64,000 nucleotides of DNA, taken from contig NZ_LT985980.1 of the NCBI RefSeq assembly GCF_900291985.1, positions 3,990,001 to 4,054,000 of the forward strand, given 5' to 3'. Source of the DNA: Lysinibacillus timonensis. GTDB lineage: Bacteria; Bacillota; Bacilli; Bacillales_A; Planococcaceae. This document shows, piece after piece, positions 8,076 to 16,293 of this stretch. The notes below the pieces were generated by a model. The model made no database searches and was not told where the DNA came from. It was given only the letters and a program-made list of their open reading frames with translations. Within the stretch, counting starts at the first letter, position 1. Each line of letters opens with the position of its first letter. The position numbers and the translations under genes were made by a program.

Positions 8076-10679
8076 ATGAAAAAAGAGTTATTAAAACAAT
8101 CCAGCATGCTAGAAAAACAACTATTTGAAAATGATGTGGATAATATGGATCTTAAAGGATCAGAAGATGTACTGAACGAATTTCAAAAATTACGTGAAAC
8201 CTTTAATGATTTAGATTATATTTGCAGTTTTTACTACGATTCCCAAAATGATTTTCTTTATTTTTCAAGACAGTTCAGAGACATACTTAAATTAAACTCA
8301 GAGACTCAAATTACACCTACACTGAAACATGTTCTACGCTATGTTCACCCTGAAGATCGCGAACAACTAAAAAACGCGATTCAAGCAGCACTTGAAGATG
8401 GAGTCAATTTTCAAATTGAATACAGAATTGTACGACAAGATGAAACAGTCCGATTAGTTCATGAACAAGCTGAAATACTCCTTGATGAACTAGGGAATGT
8501 AAATGGATTGGTAGGGTTTATACAAGATATCATCGATTCCGAACTATCGGTTCGTGTATTGAATAACAATAATCAACTGAAACTACTTTATGACAATCTA
8601 GATATAGGGATCTGGGCTACAGATTTGCTGACAGGGGAATGTATTCATTCGTCAAAGGGAATTGAGTACATAACAGGCTATACAAAAGATGAAATGAATG
8701 AAGGCTTTGAATGGGCCTCCGTTGTACATAAAGAAGATTTACAACAATATTTAGACAATCAACATAAATTAGCAGCAGGATCTATTATTCAACATCAATA
8801 CCGGATTATTAACAAGCATGGTGACCTGAAATGGATACAAGATTATACCATTCCTTCAGTAGATGCGAATGGAAATGTCTATCGATTAGATGGTATTACA
8901 TCGGATATTACTGAACAAAAGCGATTGGAAGAAAAGATTCAATACTTGGCTAATTATGATTATTTAACGAATTTACCGAATCGAAATAAGTTCATTGAAA
9001 TGTTAAATCATCAAATAGAAGAGTATGCTAACAGCGATAACCAATTCGCGGTCGTCAAAATAGACATTGACGGTTTTAAATATGTGAATGATACGGTTGG
9101 AAATGCAGTTGGAGATGAAATCTTAAAACAATTCGCGGGTCGCCTAGCGGATCATTTACAAACAGAAGAGTTGTTAGCACGGCGTGGCGGCGATGAATTT
9201 ATGATTTTACTACATCGAATAGAGTCGATTCCCGCACTTATCAATGTTGCCCAGCAAATAAATGATAGCATTAATGAACCATTTTATATAAATGAATACA
9301 AATTATATATTACGGCTAGCTTAGGCATTAGTACTTATCCAGAAAACGGGAAGTCTAGTTTGGAATTATTACGAAATGCGAATTTAGCATTACAATACGC
9401 GAAAAAAGAAGGTAAAAATAATTATCATATCCTTTCCCAAACGAGTAGTATTCAATCCTTTAAAAACTATAGTATTGGCAGAGACTTAAAGAAAGCCGTT
9501 GGGAATAGGGAGATGATGTTGTATTACCAACCTCGAGTTGATGCAAATTCCAATGAAATCATTGGTGCAGAAGCCCTTATTCGTTGGAATCACCCAGAAT
9601 GGGGCATGATTTCTCCGCATGAATTTTTGTCCATTGCAGAAGAAAATGGACTCATTACCGATATTGATAGTTGGGTTTTAGCTGAGGCGTGTCATCGTAT
9701 TAAAGAATGGAAAAATAGAGGAATACAGGTTGTACCGATTTCCATTAACATTTCCGCACTTCATTTTATGAAGCCTGATTGGCCTCGTAAGGTGGCTACA
9801 ACTATTCGTGATACAGGCATTCAACCAAATGATATTGAGTTTGAAATTACAGAAAGTACGCTGTTGAATAATTCGGAAACGGTGATCGATTGTATTTTTA
9901 AACTAAAAGAATTAGGGATTCGGATTTCATTAGATGATTTTGGAAAAGGGTATTCGTCTCTTTCTTACTTAACTCAATATCCATTTGATGTCATTAAAAT
10001 TGACCGATCCTTTATTCGAAATATGCATATTAGTGAACGGGATTTGCATCTCACGAAGTCAATCATTTACATGGCGAAAGGATTACAATTAAGAGTTGTA
10101 GCAGAAGGGGTAGAAACGACCCAGCAATTAGAAATACTTCAGCAAGAACAATGTCATGAAATTCAAGGGTATTTATTCAGTCAACCTGTACCGTTGAATG
10201 AGTTTGAGATACTTTTACAAAATAGAGTATTACTCCCAATAGATCCAGAACAAAAAGCACAACAAAATAGACGAAAACATGACCGTCTCAATTTCCCATA
10301 TCCTCTTGAAGCAGACATCAAACTACTTTCAATAGCAGGTAGAAGTATGGAATTAGGCGTATCCAAAGTATTAATCGAAAATATCAGTATTGGTGGCTTA
10401 AAGTTTGTATCAACTCTTAAATTACCTATACGTGGCGATGTGATATACCAATTTGAAACGGAACTTCTAGATGAGGCTATCACATTCAATGGGAACATCG
10501 TTTGGAAAAATGAAATCAATGAAGATTTAATGGAATATGGTATTCAGTTTACAGCTGGAGAAGAAGAGCAAACCTCATTTACAAAGCTTCTCAACGATTT
10601 TATAAATTTACTAAAAAATAGTTCGCACTTACCACCATATCGAAAGGTAGATGTGGATCGATACCAATATTTTAAGTAG
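8076..10679 (+). CDS. PAS-PAS-GGDEF-EAL-PilZ cyclic-di-GMP protein
   Basis: An 867-aa soluble signalling protein. Two PAS domains (about 40-150 and 170-285) precede a GGDEF domain with an intact RRGGDEF active site near residue 370. An EAL domain follows, with EALIRW near 500, EITESTLL, DDFGKGYSSL near 620 and AEGVET. A C-terminal PilZ domain (about 730-835) has the c-di-GMP-binding RRKHDR and ENISIGG signatures. Both synthesis and breakdown sites look intact, and the protein can probably bind its own product. No membrane segment is visible. ATG 8076 follows GGGAGAGG at 11 nt; an upstream in-frame TTG at 8055 is unlikely. The gene is transcribed alone and ends at a terminator. Net activity cannot be told from sequence. 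Confidence 0.93.
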   Translation: MKKELLKQSSMLEKQLFENDVDNMDLKGSEDVLNEFQKLRETFNDLDYICSFYYDSQNDFLYFSRQFRDILKLNSETQITPTLKHVLRYVHPEDREQLKNAIQAALEDGVNFQIEYRIVRQDETVRLVHEQAEILLDELGNVNGLVGFIQDIIDSELSVRVLNNNNQLKLLYDNLDIGIWATDLLTGECIHSSKGIEYITGYTKDEMNEGFEWASVVHKEDLQQYLDNQHKLAAGSIIQHQYRIINKHGDLKWIQDYTIPSVDANGNVYRLDGITSDITEQKRLEEKIQYLANYDYLTNLPNRNKFIEMLNHQIEEYANSDNQFAVVKIDIDGFKYVNDTVGNAVGDEILKQFAGRLADHLQTEELLARRGGDEFMILLHRIESIPALINVAQQINDSINEPFYINEYKLYITASLGISTYPENGKSSLELLRNANLALQYAKKEGKNNYHILSQTSSIQSFKNYSIGRDLKKAVGNREMMLYYQPRVDANSNEIIGAEALIRWNHPEWGMISPHEFLSIAEENGLITDIDSWVLAEACHRIKEWKNRGIQVVPISINISALHFMKPDWPRKVATTIRDTGIQPNDIEFEITESTLLNNSETVIDCIFKLKELGIRISLDDFGKGYSSLSYLTQYPFDVIKIDRSFIRNMHISERDLHLTKSIIYMAKGLQLRVVAEGVETTQQLEILQQEQCHEIQGYLFSQPVPLNEFEILLQNRVLLPIDPEQKAQQNRRKHDRLNFPYPLEADIKLLSIAGRSMELGVSKVLIENISIGGLKFVSTLKLPIRGDVIYQFETELLDEAITFNGNIVWKNEINEDLMEYGIQFTAGEEEQTSFTKLLNDFINLLKNSSHLPPYRKVDVDRYQYFK

Positions 10680-10683
10680 CAAT

Positions 10684-10738
10684 ACAGGGACAGGGACCTG
10701 GCGCAATTTATGTGTCAGTGTCCCTGTCTCAATTTTTT
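10684..10738 (+). terminator. Terminator after the GGDEF-EAL-PilZ gene
   Basis: GACAGGGAC pairs perfectly with GTCCCTGTC across a loop of about 22 nt, followed by TCAATTTTTT. The ACAGGGACAGGGACCTGG motif looks like a repeated REP-type sequence; only one copy is seen here. Confidence 0.8.
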
Positions 10739-10876
10739 ATATGTAAAGTTCTAATTGAGATAGAAAATTTACAATAATTTACAATAGGTTAATAGTAATA
10801 GTTCATATATACTGTTAGAATATAATTGTTCCAAAATATTCCACTTTTATAGTGATTTGAGAGGGGGAATTGATCT

Positions 10877-10903
10877 ATGCGAGTTTTTATTGTCACCATA
10901 TAG
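10877..10903 (+). other. Possible 8-codon leader peptide upstream of comK
   Basis: ATG CGA GTT TTT ATT GTC ACC ATA TAG (MRVFIVTI) sits about 9 nt after GAGAGGGGG, a strong ribosome binding site, and ends 58 bp before the comK start. Its role is unproven; it could affect comK mRNA stability or translation. Confidence 0.3.
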
Positions 10904-10961
10904 GAGTCTTTTCTTGATCTCTAAATAATTTGAATATTTTTCTAATTTGTAGGAGGGAATT

Positions 10962-11423
10962 ATGTTGAAACCTTTAGACTTATTAATCGGTAAACAAATA
11001 ATTGCAATTTCTCCTTATTATGACGGGAAATATTTTGCAATTATTTATTCACATCAAGATATTTACTATGTTGTGGAGACAGTAGAAAAATTAATGGATC
11101 AATTCTGTCAAGTTTTTGGTTCTACGTTGGAAGGGAGGAAGAATGCAGCACGAAATAGTTTAGGCCAACGTAAAAATCCATCGATATTAATCTCAGATCA
11201 TTACCAAATTGCTGCGTTTTCACTTCCTACTAAGGAGAAATTAGGGGAACAGTATATCTTTGATTTGGAATTTCAGTTGAATGATTGTCCTGGATCAGGT
11301 TGCGAACTTGTCTTTTCTGATCAAGTTAAACTATCCGTGCCCCTTTCAAAAGAAGCGGTTATGAAACGTAAACTTCGAACGTTGGATTTATTATATTCTT
11401 TTACGAAAGTACAAAATACTTAG
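10962..11423 (+). CDS. comK: ComK-family competence transcription factor
   Basis: A 153-aa homologue of ComK, the DNA-binding activator of competence (DNA uptake) genes in Bacillales. The best landmark is CQVFGSTLEGRKNAARNSLG near residues 47-66, which matches the CRFFGSSYAGRK core of ComK. It is followed by NPSILISDHYQIAAFSLPT, matching the PPIMVDPSNQIFLFPT strand. The protein is shorter than B. subtilis ComK (192 aa), mainly at the C terminus, as in other ComK-like proteins. The start at ATG 10962 has AGGAGGG 5-6 nt upstream. It is monocistronic, with its own terminator. A short leader peptide may lie upstream. I saw no clear AAAA-N5-TTTT ComK boxes in the promoter region. Confidence 0.85.
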   Translation: MLKPLDLLIGKQIIAISPYYDGKYFAIIYSHQDIYYVVETVEKLMDQFCQVFGSTLEGRKNAARNSLGQRKNPSILISDHYQIAAFSLPTKEKLGEQYIFDLEFQLNDCPGSGCELVFSDQVKLSVPLSKEAVMKRKLRTLDLLYSFTKVQNT

Positions 11424-11436
11424 TAACCACAAAAAT

Positions 11437-11478
11437 CCCACATCGTTGCTTCTTGCAACAATGTGGGTGAATTTTGTT
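11437..11478 (+). terminator. comK terminator
   Basis: CCCACATCGTTGC and GCAACAATGTGGG form a 13-bp stem with one mismatch and a 5-nt loop, followed by TGAATTTTGTTT. Confidence 0.85.
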
Positions 11479-11607
11479 TAACTGAACGTTTTGGTGAATA
11501 CCTACTCGATTCGGTAGTATTTTTTTTTGGATGTTAGAGGGCTTAAGTGTAATAATGTAGGATTCAGAGTTTAACTTTGTTCTTAATCTCCTAGCAAACG
11601 AACTTTT

Positions 11608-12312
11608 CTATCGGTAATCATTCGCTACTCGAATGCCTCTTATAGCTCCCATGATTTCTTTCATTGTCCCGTAAAAATCGGTTAGTTCACTTGTTAAGAA
11701 ATTTAATATGACCGTTTCATTAGGGTTCGCTTTATATGTATTAAATAATAATTGAACATGTTTGAACAGCCGAACGACTTTAACTTGCAACTCTGTTGTA
11801 TTCAAATTCCTTACAAGGATATTTTGACTCATGGTTTGCTTCACATGATAATAGAGTTCTTCTGTGGTAGGGGCATGATTGGCTAAGTAAATGAGTTTAG
11901 GCTTCGCCACATGTTTGTCCTCGAAAACCATTTCTCGTATTCTTTCAATTTTCTTGATTCGTTCATAAGGATTTTTTGCTAATTCGTATCTCGCTACCAT
12001 GACTGCCTTTTGCATTTCATCATATTCTTCTGGGAGTTGATATTCGTCTTTTAATTCGATGTCTGTGCGCAATTGAGCATATTCTTCATACAGTGATAGT
12101 TTTTCGTAGAGTGGTTTGCATTCTTGAAGGAGTGTTTGTAAAATTTGTTCTTTTTCTTTCCAATGGGCTTTTTCAAGAACTTTTCTCTCCTGTAGTTCCC
12201 CATTGAGCGTAAATTGTTGAACTGTCCAGACTAACTGAATTCCATTGTGCTCTAACTGTTCGGAAAATAAATTCGATAAATCTATTTTTGTCATTGCTTC
12301 GTATAAGTCCAT
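11608..12312 (-). CDS. Unrecognised 234-aa cytoplasmic protein
   Basis: I do not recognise this protein. It is rich in charged residues and Glu/Lys/Leu, with no membrane segment or signal peptide. The first 60 residues and the middle (KNPYERIKKIERIREMVFE) are predicted helical. The ending GTMKEIMGAIRGIRVANDYR is distinctive. The ribosome binding site is strong: AGAGGAGGACAATCAA before ATG at 12312. It lies downstream of the small sigma factor gene on the same strand, but 700 bp of repeat-bearing sequence separates them, so they are probably not one transcript. Confidence 0.6.
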   Translation of the reverse strand: MDLYEAMTKIDLSNLFSEQLEHNGIQLVWTVQQFTLNGELQERKVLEKAHWKEKEQILQTLLQECKPLYEKLSLYEEYAQLRTDIELKDEYQLPEEYDEMQKAVMVARYELAKNPYERIKKIERIREMVFEDKHVAKPKLIYLANHAPTTEELYYHVKQTMSQNILVRNLNTTELQVKVVRLFKHVQLLFNTYKANPNETVILNFLTSELTDFYGTMKEIMGAIRGIRVANDYR

Positions 12313-12583
12313 TTGATTGTCCTCCTCTGAATGGTTTTATCCTACGAAGGGAAGTATGGATATAACTTGAGAAGTCACTTTCTTTTGGTGATTGGGTTTT
12401 TAAAATCGTTCCCTTCACAGTTTGTTAGAATTTTCCTTTCTCACTATTAATATATCATGATATGTTTAAAATGAAGATATAGTTTTTTGAAAGATGAAAA
12501 ATTATTAAATGATTGAACTTTAAAAATCGTTAGAAAAAACACTATATGCTAACGTGAATTGTCCTTTCATAGTGCAAAGATGT

Positions 12584-12625
12584 AGCCGATGACATCTCTT
12601 TTGAAAAATGTCACCGGCTTTTTCA
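12584..12625 (+). terminator. Orphan plus-strand terminator hairpin
   Basis: AGCCGATGACAT pairs with ATGTCACCGGCT (one mismatch) and is followed by TTTTTCAATT. No plus-strand gene precedes it within 1.1 kb, because the neighbouring genes are on the minus strand. It could end an unannotated small RNA. Confidence 0.55.
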
Positions 12626-12659
12626 ATTCTAGGTGGGTTTTGCCAAGGCCTTTTAATAA

Positions 12660-12852
12660 TATAAGCGGAGAAACTCCGTCTAATGTATATAGTCGGGGCA
12701 AAATAAGCGGATATAAGCGGAGAAATTCCGACTAATTGCTTAAATTTAAGGATAATTTAAAGAAATGGAAAAGATAACCGGAATTACTTCCTTTATTTTC
12801 ATAAAAACAGAGTGATTTTTTAAGATAAGCGGAATATTTCCGTTTAAATATT
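12660..12852. repeat. Short interspersed palindromes (CGGAGAAAYTCCG type)
   Basis: Three related short palindromes lie in the 700-bp gap between the sigma factor and the 234-aa gene: AAGCGGAGAAACTCCGTCTAA near 12662 (shown trimmed by family), AAGCGGAGAAATTCCGACTA near 12715, and AAGCGGAATATTTCCG near 12826. The rest of 12313-13020 holds nothing else I can identify apart from the orphan terminator. Confidence 0.6.
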
Positions 12853-13020
12853 CCATGTATAGTAAAATGACCATCAAGTATTTTATATGATAATTAAAAT
12901 ACAGGATTTCTTACCCCATTTGCAAAACAAATTATTGTCTTGCACCTTTAAAGAACCCGTTATTTTTCAGTGATCAAGTCCATATTTAAGAATTTATTAG
13001 TTTTGTTCCAGCCTCAATCG

Positions 13021-13509
13021 TTATTCCATTGCTTTACGAAGTTTTTCTAAAATACGAGCGCGGCGTTTCTTGAGTGTAGCAACGGATGTGTTGTATTTAC
13101 GTGCTAACTCATCGTAAGAGTAATGGTAATAATAAATATCCAATAGCAATTGATAATCCTTTTCCTGGAGAAGAAGTTTTAACATGGTGAGTGTTGAGAC
13201 GTGATCAAAAGGCATGTGCATTATATTTTTTCCTTGGGCAACGAATGTCAGCTTGTCCTTTTCAACCGGAATCTGATAGTCAGCATAACGATTATCCCGA
13301 CGCATTTCGGTGTAAATCGATGTTAACATGCTACGGTAGGCGTACGGTGCAAAAGGGCCACGATTGGGGTCATAGTTTTGCCAAGCTTTCCAAAGGGCAA
13401 TGCGGGCACTTTGGCGAAAATGCTCATGATTTTTATAAACATGCGCCTTTTTTAATATTGATGTAATCATTGGTTCATACTGCTCTAAAACCTCATCAAA
13501 ATTTTTCAC
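13021..13509 (-). CDS. Small sigma-70-family RNA polymerase sigma factor
   Basis: A 162-aa protein with the two-domain layout of small sigma factors. Region 2 (about residues 5-75) includes FRQSARIALWKAWQNYDPNR and the YRSMLTSIYTEMRRDNRY helix. Region 4 (about 110-160) has a helix-turn-helix YSYDELARKYNTSVATLKKR. A sigma-like protein with no adjacent anti-sigma gene is typical of SigH/ComX-like or orphan ECF factors. Given the nearby comK, a competence role is possible but unproven. The ATG at 13509 has AGGAGCGACTC upstream. It is transcribed alone. Confidence 0.8.
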   Translation of the reverse strand: MKNFDEVLEQYEPMITSILKKAHVYKNHEHFRQSARIALWKAWQNYDPNRGPFAPYAYRSMLTSIYTEMRRDNRYADYQIPVEKDKLTFVAQGKNIMHMPFDHVSTLTMLKLLLQEKDYQLLLDIYYYHYSYDELARKYNTSVATLKKRRARILEKLRKAME

Positions 13510-13787
13510 TATGAGTCGCTCCTAAAGCGACCTGTGCACAGATCATTTTATTCCCGGGTGTATTTATCGTAAAAAAACTCCAAGAATTGGTCTAATTGTC
13601 GATTTTCATCATTTCACAGTGGTTTTTGTTAAACTAATATAGCGTATTATTCTAGCAATGATTGAAAGAATGCTAGATTTGAAGTATTTAAAAAAGTTTT
13701 AGTGAAGTGGAAAACCAATTGAAGATATACTTGAGTAGATAACTTTGAAAAGTAGAATTTAATATTTGTTTGAAGAGGAGATGACTT

Positions 13788-14573
13788 ATGAATATTGGCA
13801 TTATAGGGACTGGAAATATTGCACACTTTTTGTTGGAGGAAATAGGTAAGTGCAACAGTGAAAATAGCAATTTAACTATTGTTTCTGTTTTCGGGAGGAA
13901 TAGAGAGGTTGGAAATGAGATAGCTACTCGATTTAACGTATCCTTTTTTGATGATGTTAACGTATTTCTTGATTCTCCGATTGATATAGTTGTAGAGGCT
14001 GCTACTGTTAATGTCATGAGAGACTTAGGTCCAAAAATAGTCAATGCTGGCAAAAGTTTAGTCATCAGTAGTGTTGGTGCATTAGCAGACCCTGCTTTCT
14101 ATGACGAGCTTGAATTTCTGGCTAATCAAAATAATCAAGAAATCTTCGTTCCATCTGGAGCAATCGGAGGAATTGATATAATCAAAGCGGCAAACGCACT
14201 TGGTGATTTAAAAAATGTGTCCATTACTACAAGAAAGTCGCCGCAATCACTTTCTATGAACGTAGAAAAGGAGACGATTGTATTTGAAGGGACTGCTGCT
14301 GAGGCGATTCAACTTTTTCCTAAAAATATAAATGTGTCCATTGTTCTATCACTTGCGGGTATCGGGGAAGAACAAACTAAAGTGACGATTATTGCAGATC
14401 CAAAAACGACGAAAAATACTCACATGATTGAAGCAACAGGTATTTTTGGGCGCTTTCAATTAATAGTTGAAAATGAACCAATGGAAAGAAACCCGAAAAC
14501 GAGTGAGTTGGCTGCACTTAGTATTTTATCCGTCCTTCAAAATAAGGGGCGGAGGGTGAAAATGGGGAATTAG
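13788..14573 (+). CDS. nadX: Aspartate dehydrogenase
   Basis: A 261-aa NAD(P)-dependent L-aspartate dehydrogenase, which oxidises aspartate to iminoaspartate, either for NAD synthesis with NadA or for aspartate breakdown. The Rossmann motif GIIGTGNIAHFLLEEI opens the protein. PSGAIGGIDIIKAA near residue 125 and NTHMIEATGIFGRF near residue 208, whose histidine is at the catalytic position, are family hallmarks. The C terminus has NPKTSELAALSIL. The start has GAAGAGGAGATGACTT before ATG. There is no adjacent nadA or nadC, so its pathway role is open. A GC-rich hairpin at 14588-14621 may end the transcript. Confidence 0.88.
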   Translation: MNIGIIGTGNIAHFLLEEIGKCNSENSNLTIVSVFGRNREVGNEIATRFNVSFFDDVNVFLDSPIDIVVEAATVNVMRDLGPKIVNAGKSLVISSVGALADPAFYDELEFLANQNNQEIFVPSGAIGGIDIIKAANALGDLKNVSITTRKSPQSLSMNVEKETIVFEGTAAEAIQLFPKNINVSIVLSLAGIGEEQTKVTIIADPKTTKNTHMIEATGIFGRFQLIVENEPMERNPKTSELAALSILSVLQNKGRRVKMGN

Positions 14574-14631
14574 GCAAATACAGGTGAAGGAGGGGGTATG
14601 CTTTACTATACCTCCCCCTATGAAAATGAAA

Positions 14632-15063
14632 AAGAGGCTGGGACAGAAGTGGAAAATTACAGTTCATCTTTCATTTTAGATTGTACTTTTTGGATATATG
14701 ATCGTTCGTTTCCGATGCAAATTTTATTTGCGACGAAAGCGAAAGCGGCAGGAGCAATTTTTTTTGCACCGAAAGCAAAGCGACAGGTGCAGACTTCGCT
14801 TTCCACGGGGAAGCCTTGAGCCTCCTCGAGCTCAAGCTCTGCGGGGTCTCAAGACTGCTTCTACATCCCGTAGGAAGGCTTTGCCTTGCATCGAAAGCGA
14901 AGCGGCAAATTTATTTATTTGCACCGAAAGCGAAGCGACAGGTGCAGATGCACTCTCAATCTGCATCTCCAACGAACGACTTCCAAATAAACAGATAAGC
15001 AAATTTTTACTATATTCAAAACGCTCTGTTTGTTGAAAACTAACTTTTGTCCCATCCCCCTTC
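14632..15063. repeat. MITE-like element of about 430 bp with terminal inverted repeats
   Basis: The ends carry inverted TGGGACARAAGT (14639-14650 and the complement near 15042-15054). Inside are two copies of GCACCGAAAGCRAAGCGACA followed by GGTGCAGA (near 14766 and 14921), which are themselves flanked by GCACC/GGTGC inverted repeats. Weak open frames inside do not resemble proteins. Its base composition is more GC-rich than its neighbours. It lies between two convergent genes. Confidence 0.55.
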
Positions 15064-15070
15064 GCACCTA

Positions 15071-16030
15071 CTATTTTATTAAATTAGGTGGAGTGTCTCC
15101 TTGTAAGCCCGCAACCAAATTTTTTGCTCCTAACATGGCCATTTTAAATCGAGTTTCATAGGTTGCGGAGCCGATATGTGGTAACGTCACTACATTATTT
15201 AGCGATAATAATGGGTGATCTGGTTGAACAGGCTCTTGGACGTACACATCGAGTCCTGCTGCCAAAATTTCACCGTTTTTCAATGCATGCACTAACGCAT
15301 CTTCATCAACTGTTTTCCCTCTTGAACCATTAATAAAAATTGCGGAATCTTTCATTAGCTCAAATTCTCTTTTTCCCATCAAATTGACGGTTTCAGGAGT
15401 CAGCGGGGTCATTAAGCAAACATAGTCAGATTGTTGTAGTAGTTCTTCGAGTGTACAATAAGTGGCACCGAATTTTTCCTCAGCTTCTTCATTTCGAGAG
15501 CGATTATGATAGACAATTTGCATATCAAATCCGAAATGTGCCCGTTTTGCGATTGCACTTCCAACACCACCCATACCAATAATGCCTAATACTTTATGGT
15601 GGACATCCACCCCAAATAAATCCTCACCAATTAATGACTTCCATTTGCCATTTTTCACTAATCGATCCATTTCGGGTATTCTTCTAGCAGTCGCTAATAA
15701 TAAACTAAACATCGTATCTGCTACTGTATCATTCAACACATCTGGCGTATTCGTAGCCATAATTCCACGTGCTGATAATTCGGCTAGATCCAAATTGTCA
15801 TAGCCAACAGAAGTATTGCACACAATTTTTAACTGTGGCGCTTGCTCTAATAACTCTTTATCTATTTTTATACCAGACCCTAGAAGCCCATGTGCATCTT
15901 TTAACTCTTGAAGAAAGCTCGGGTAAGTGTTGGAATCCAGTTTTTCAAAACTTACCACATCACATGTTTGTTCGAGAAAATCTAAAACTTGTTGATCGAC
16001 TTTTTTGTAGACTATTACTTTTGGTTTCAT
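15071..16030 (-). CDS. D-2-hydroxyacid dehydrogenase (glyoxylate/2-ketogluconate reductase-like)
   Basis: A 319-aa NAD(P)-dependent D-2-hydroxyacid dehydrogenase. The nucleotide-binding loop is GIIGMGGVGSAIAKRA near residue 150. The catalytic triad is visible: Arg in INGSRGKTVDEDAL near 235, Glu in LDVYVQEPV near 264, and His in LPHIGSATYETR near 283. This pattern fits glyoxylate/hydroxypyruvate or 2-ketogluconate reductases; the substrate cannot be decided. ATG at 16030 follows AAAGGAGCTTCAAA, which places it 16 codons inside the longest open frame. The gene is alone on the minus strand. Confidence 0.9.
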   Translation of the reverse strand: MKPKVIVYKKVDQQVLDFLEQTCDVVSFEKLDSNTYPSFLQELKDAHGLLGSGIKIDKELLEQAPQLKIVCNTSVGYDNLDLAELSARGIMATNTPDVLNDTVADTMFSLLLATARRIPEMDRLVKNGKWKSLIGEDLFGVDVHHKVLGIIGMGGVGSAIAKRAHFGFDMQIVYHNRSRNEEAEEKFGATYCTLEELLQQSDYVCLMTPLTPETVNLMGKREFELMKDSAIFINGSRGKTVDEDALVHALKNGEILAAGLDVYVQEPVQPDHPLLSLNNVVTLPHIGSATYETRFKMAMLGAKNLVAGLQGDTPPNLIK

Positions 16031-16251
16031 TTTGAAGCTCCTTTCTATTGGGACATGGAAGACAGGTAGTTCTACCAATTATCCATTTGCTAGTTTTGGT
16101 TTAATAAAGTCTAGTTATGCTACTATAGTTTACCATTTTATTAGAATGTATAGTAGGCTGAAAATATTGAAAATTGCGTACTTTATCCTCCGTCTTAAAA
16201 AATAAAGAGCAAATAATAAAATGTTTAGCACAATACAAAGTACTTGTTCAT

Positions 16252-16288
16252 AAAAAAACAGAGTTGCTTCATTCAAAAGCAACTCTGT
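16252..16288 (-). terminator. Terminator of the chemoreceptor gene
   Basis: On the minus strand ACAGAGTTGCTT pairs with AAGCAACTCTGT over a short loop, followed by a run of seven T. It begins 6 bp after the chemoreceptor stop codon. Confidence 0.92.
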
Positions 16289-16293
16289 ACAGT

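Noticed and set aside
13191-13466. Plus-strand frame of 91 codons
   Set aside because: It is the shadow of the minus-strand sigma factor gene and has no ribosome binding site.
14598-15036. Open frames of 60-112 codons
   Set aside because: They lie in a repeat-bearing, GC-richer MITE-like element, overlap each other in different phases and resemble no protein.
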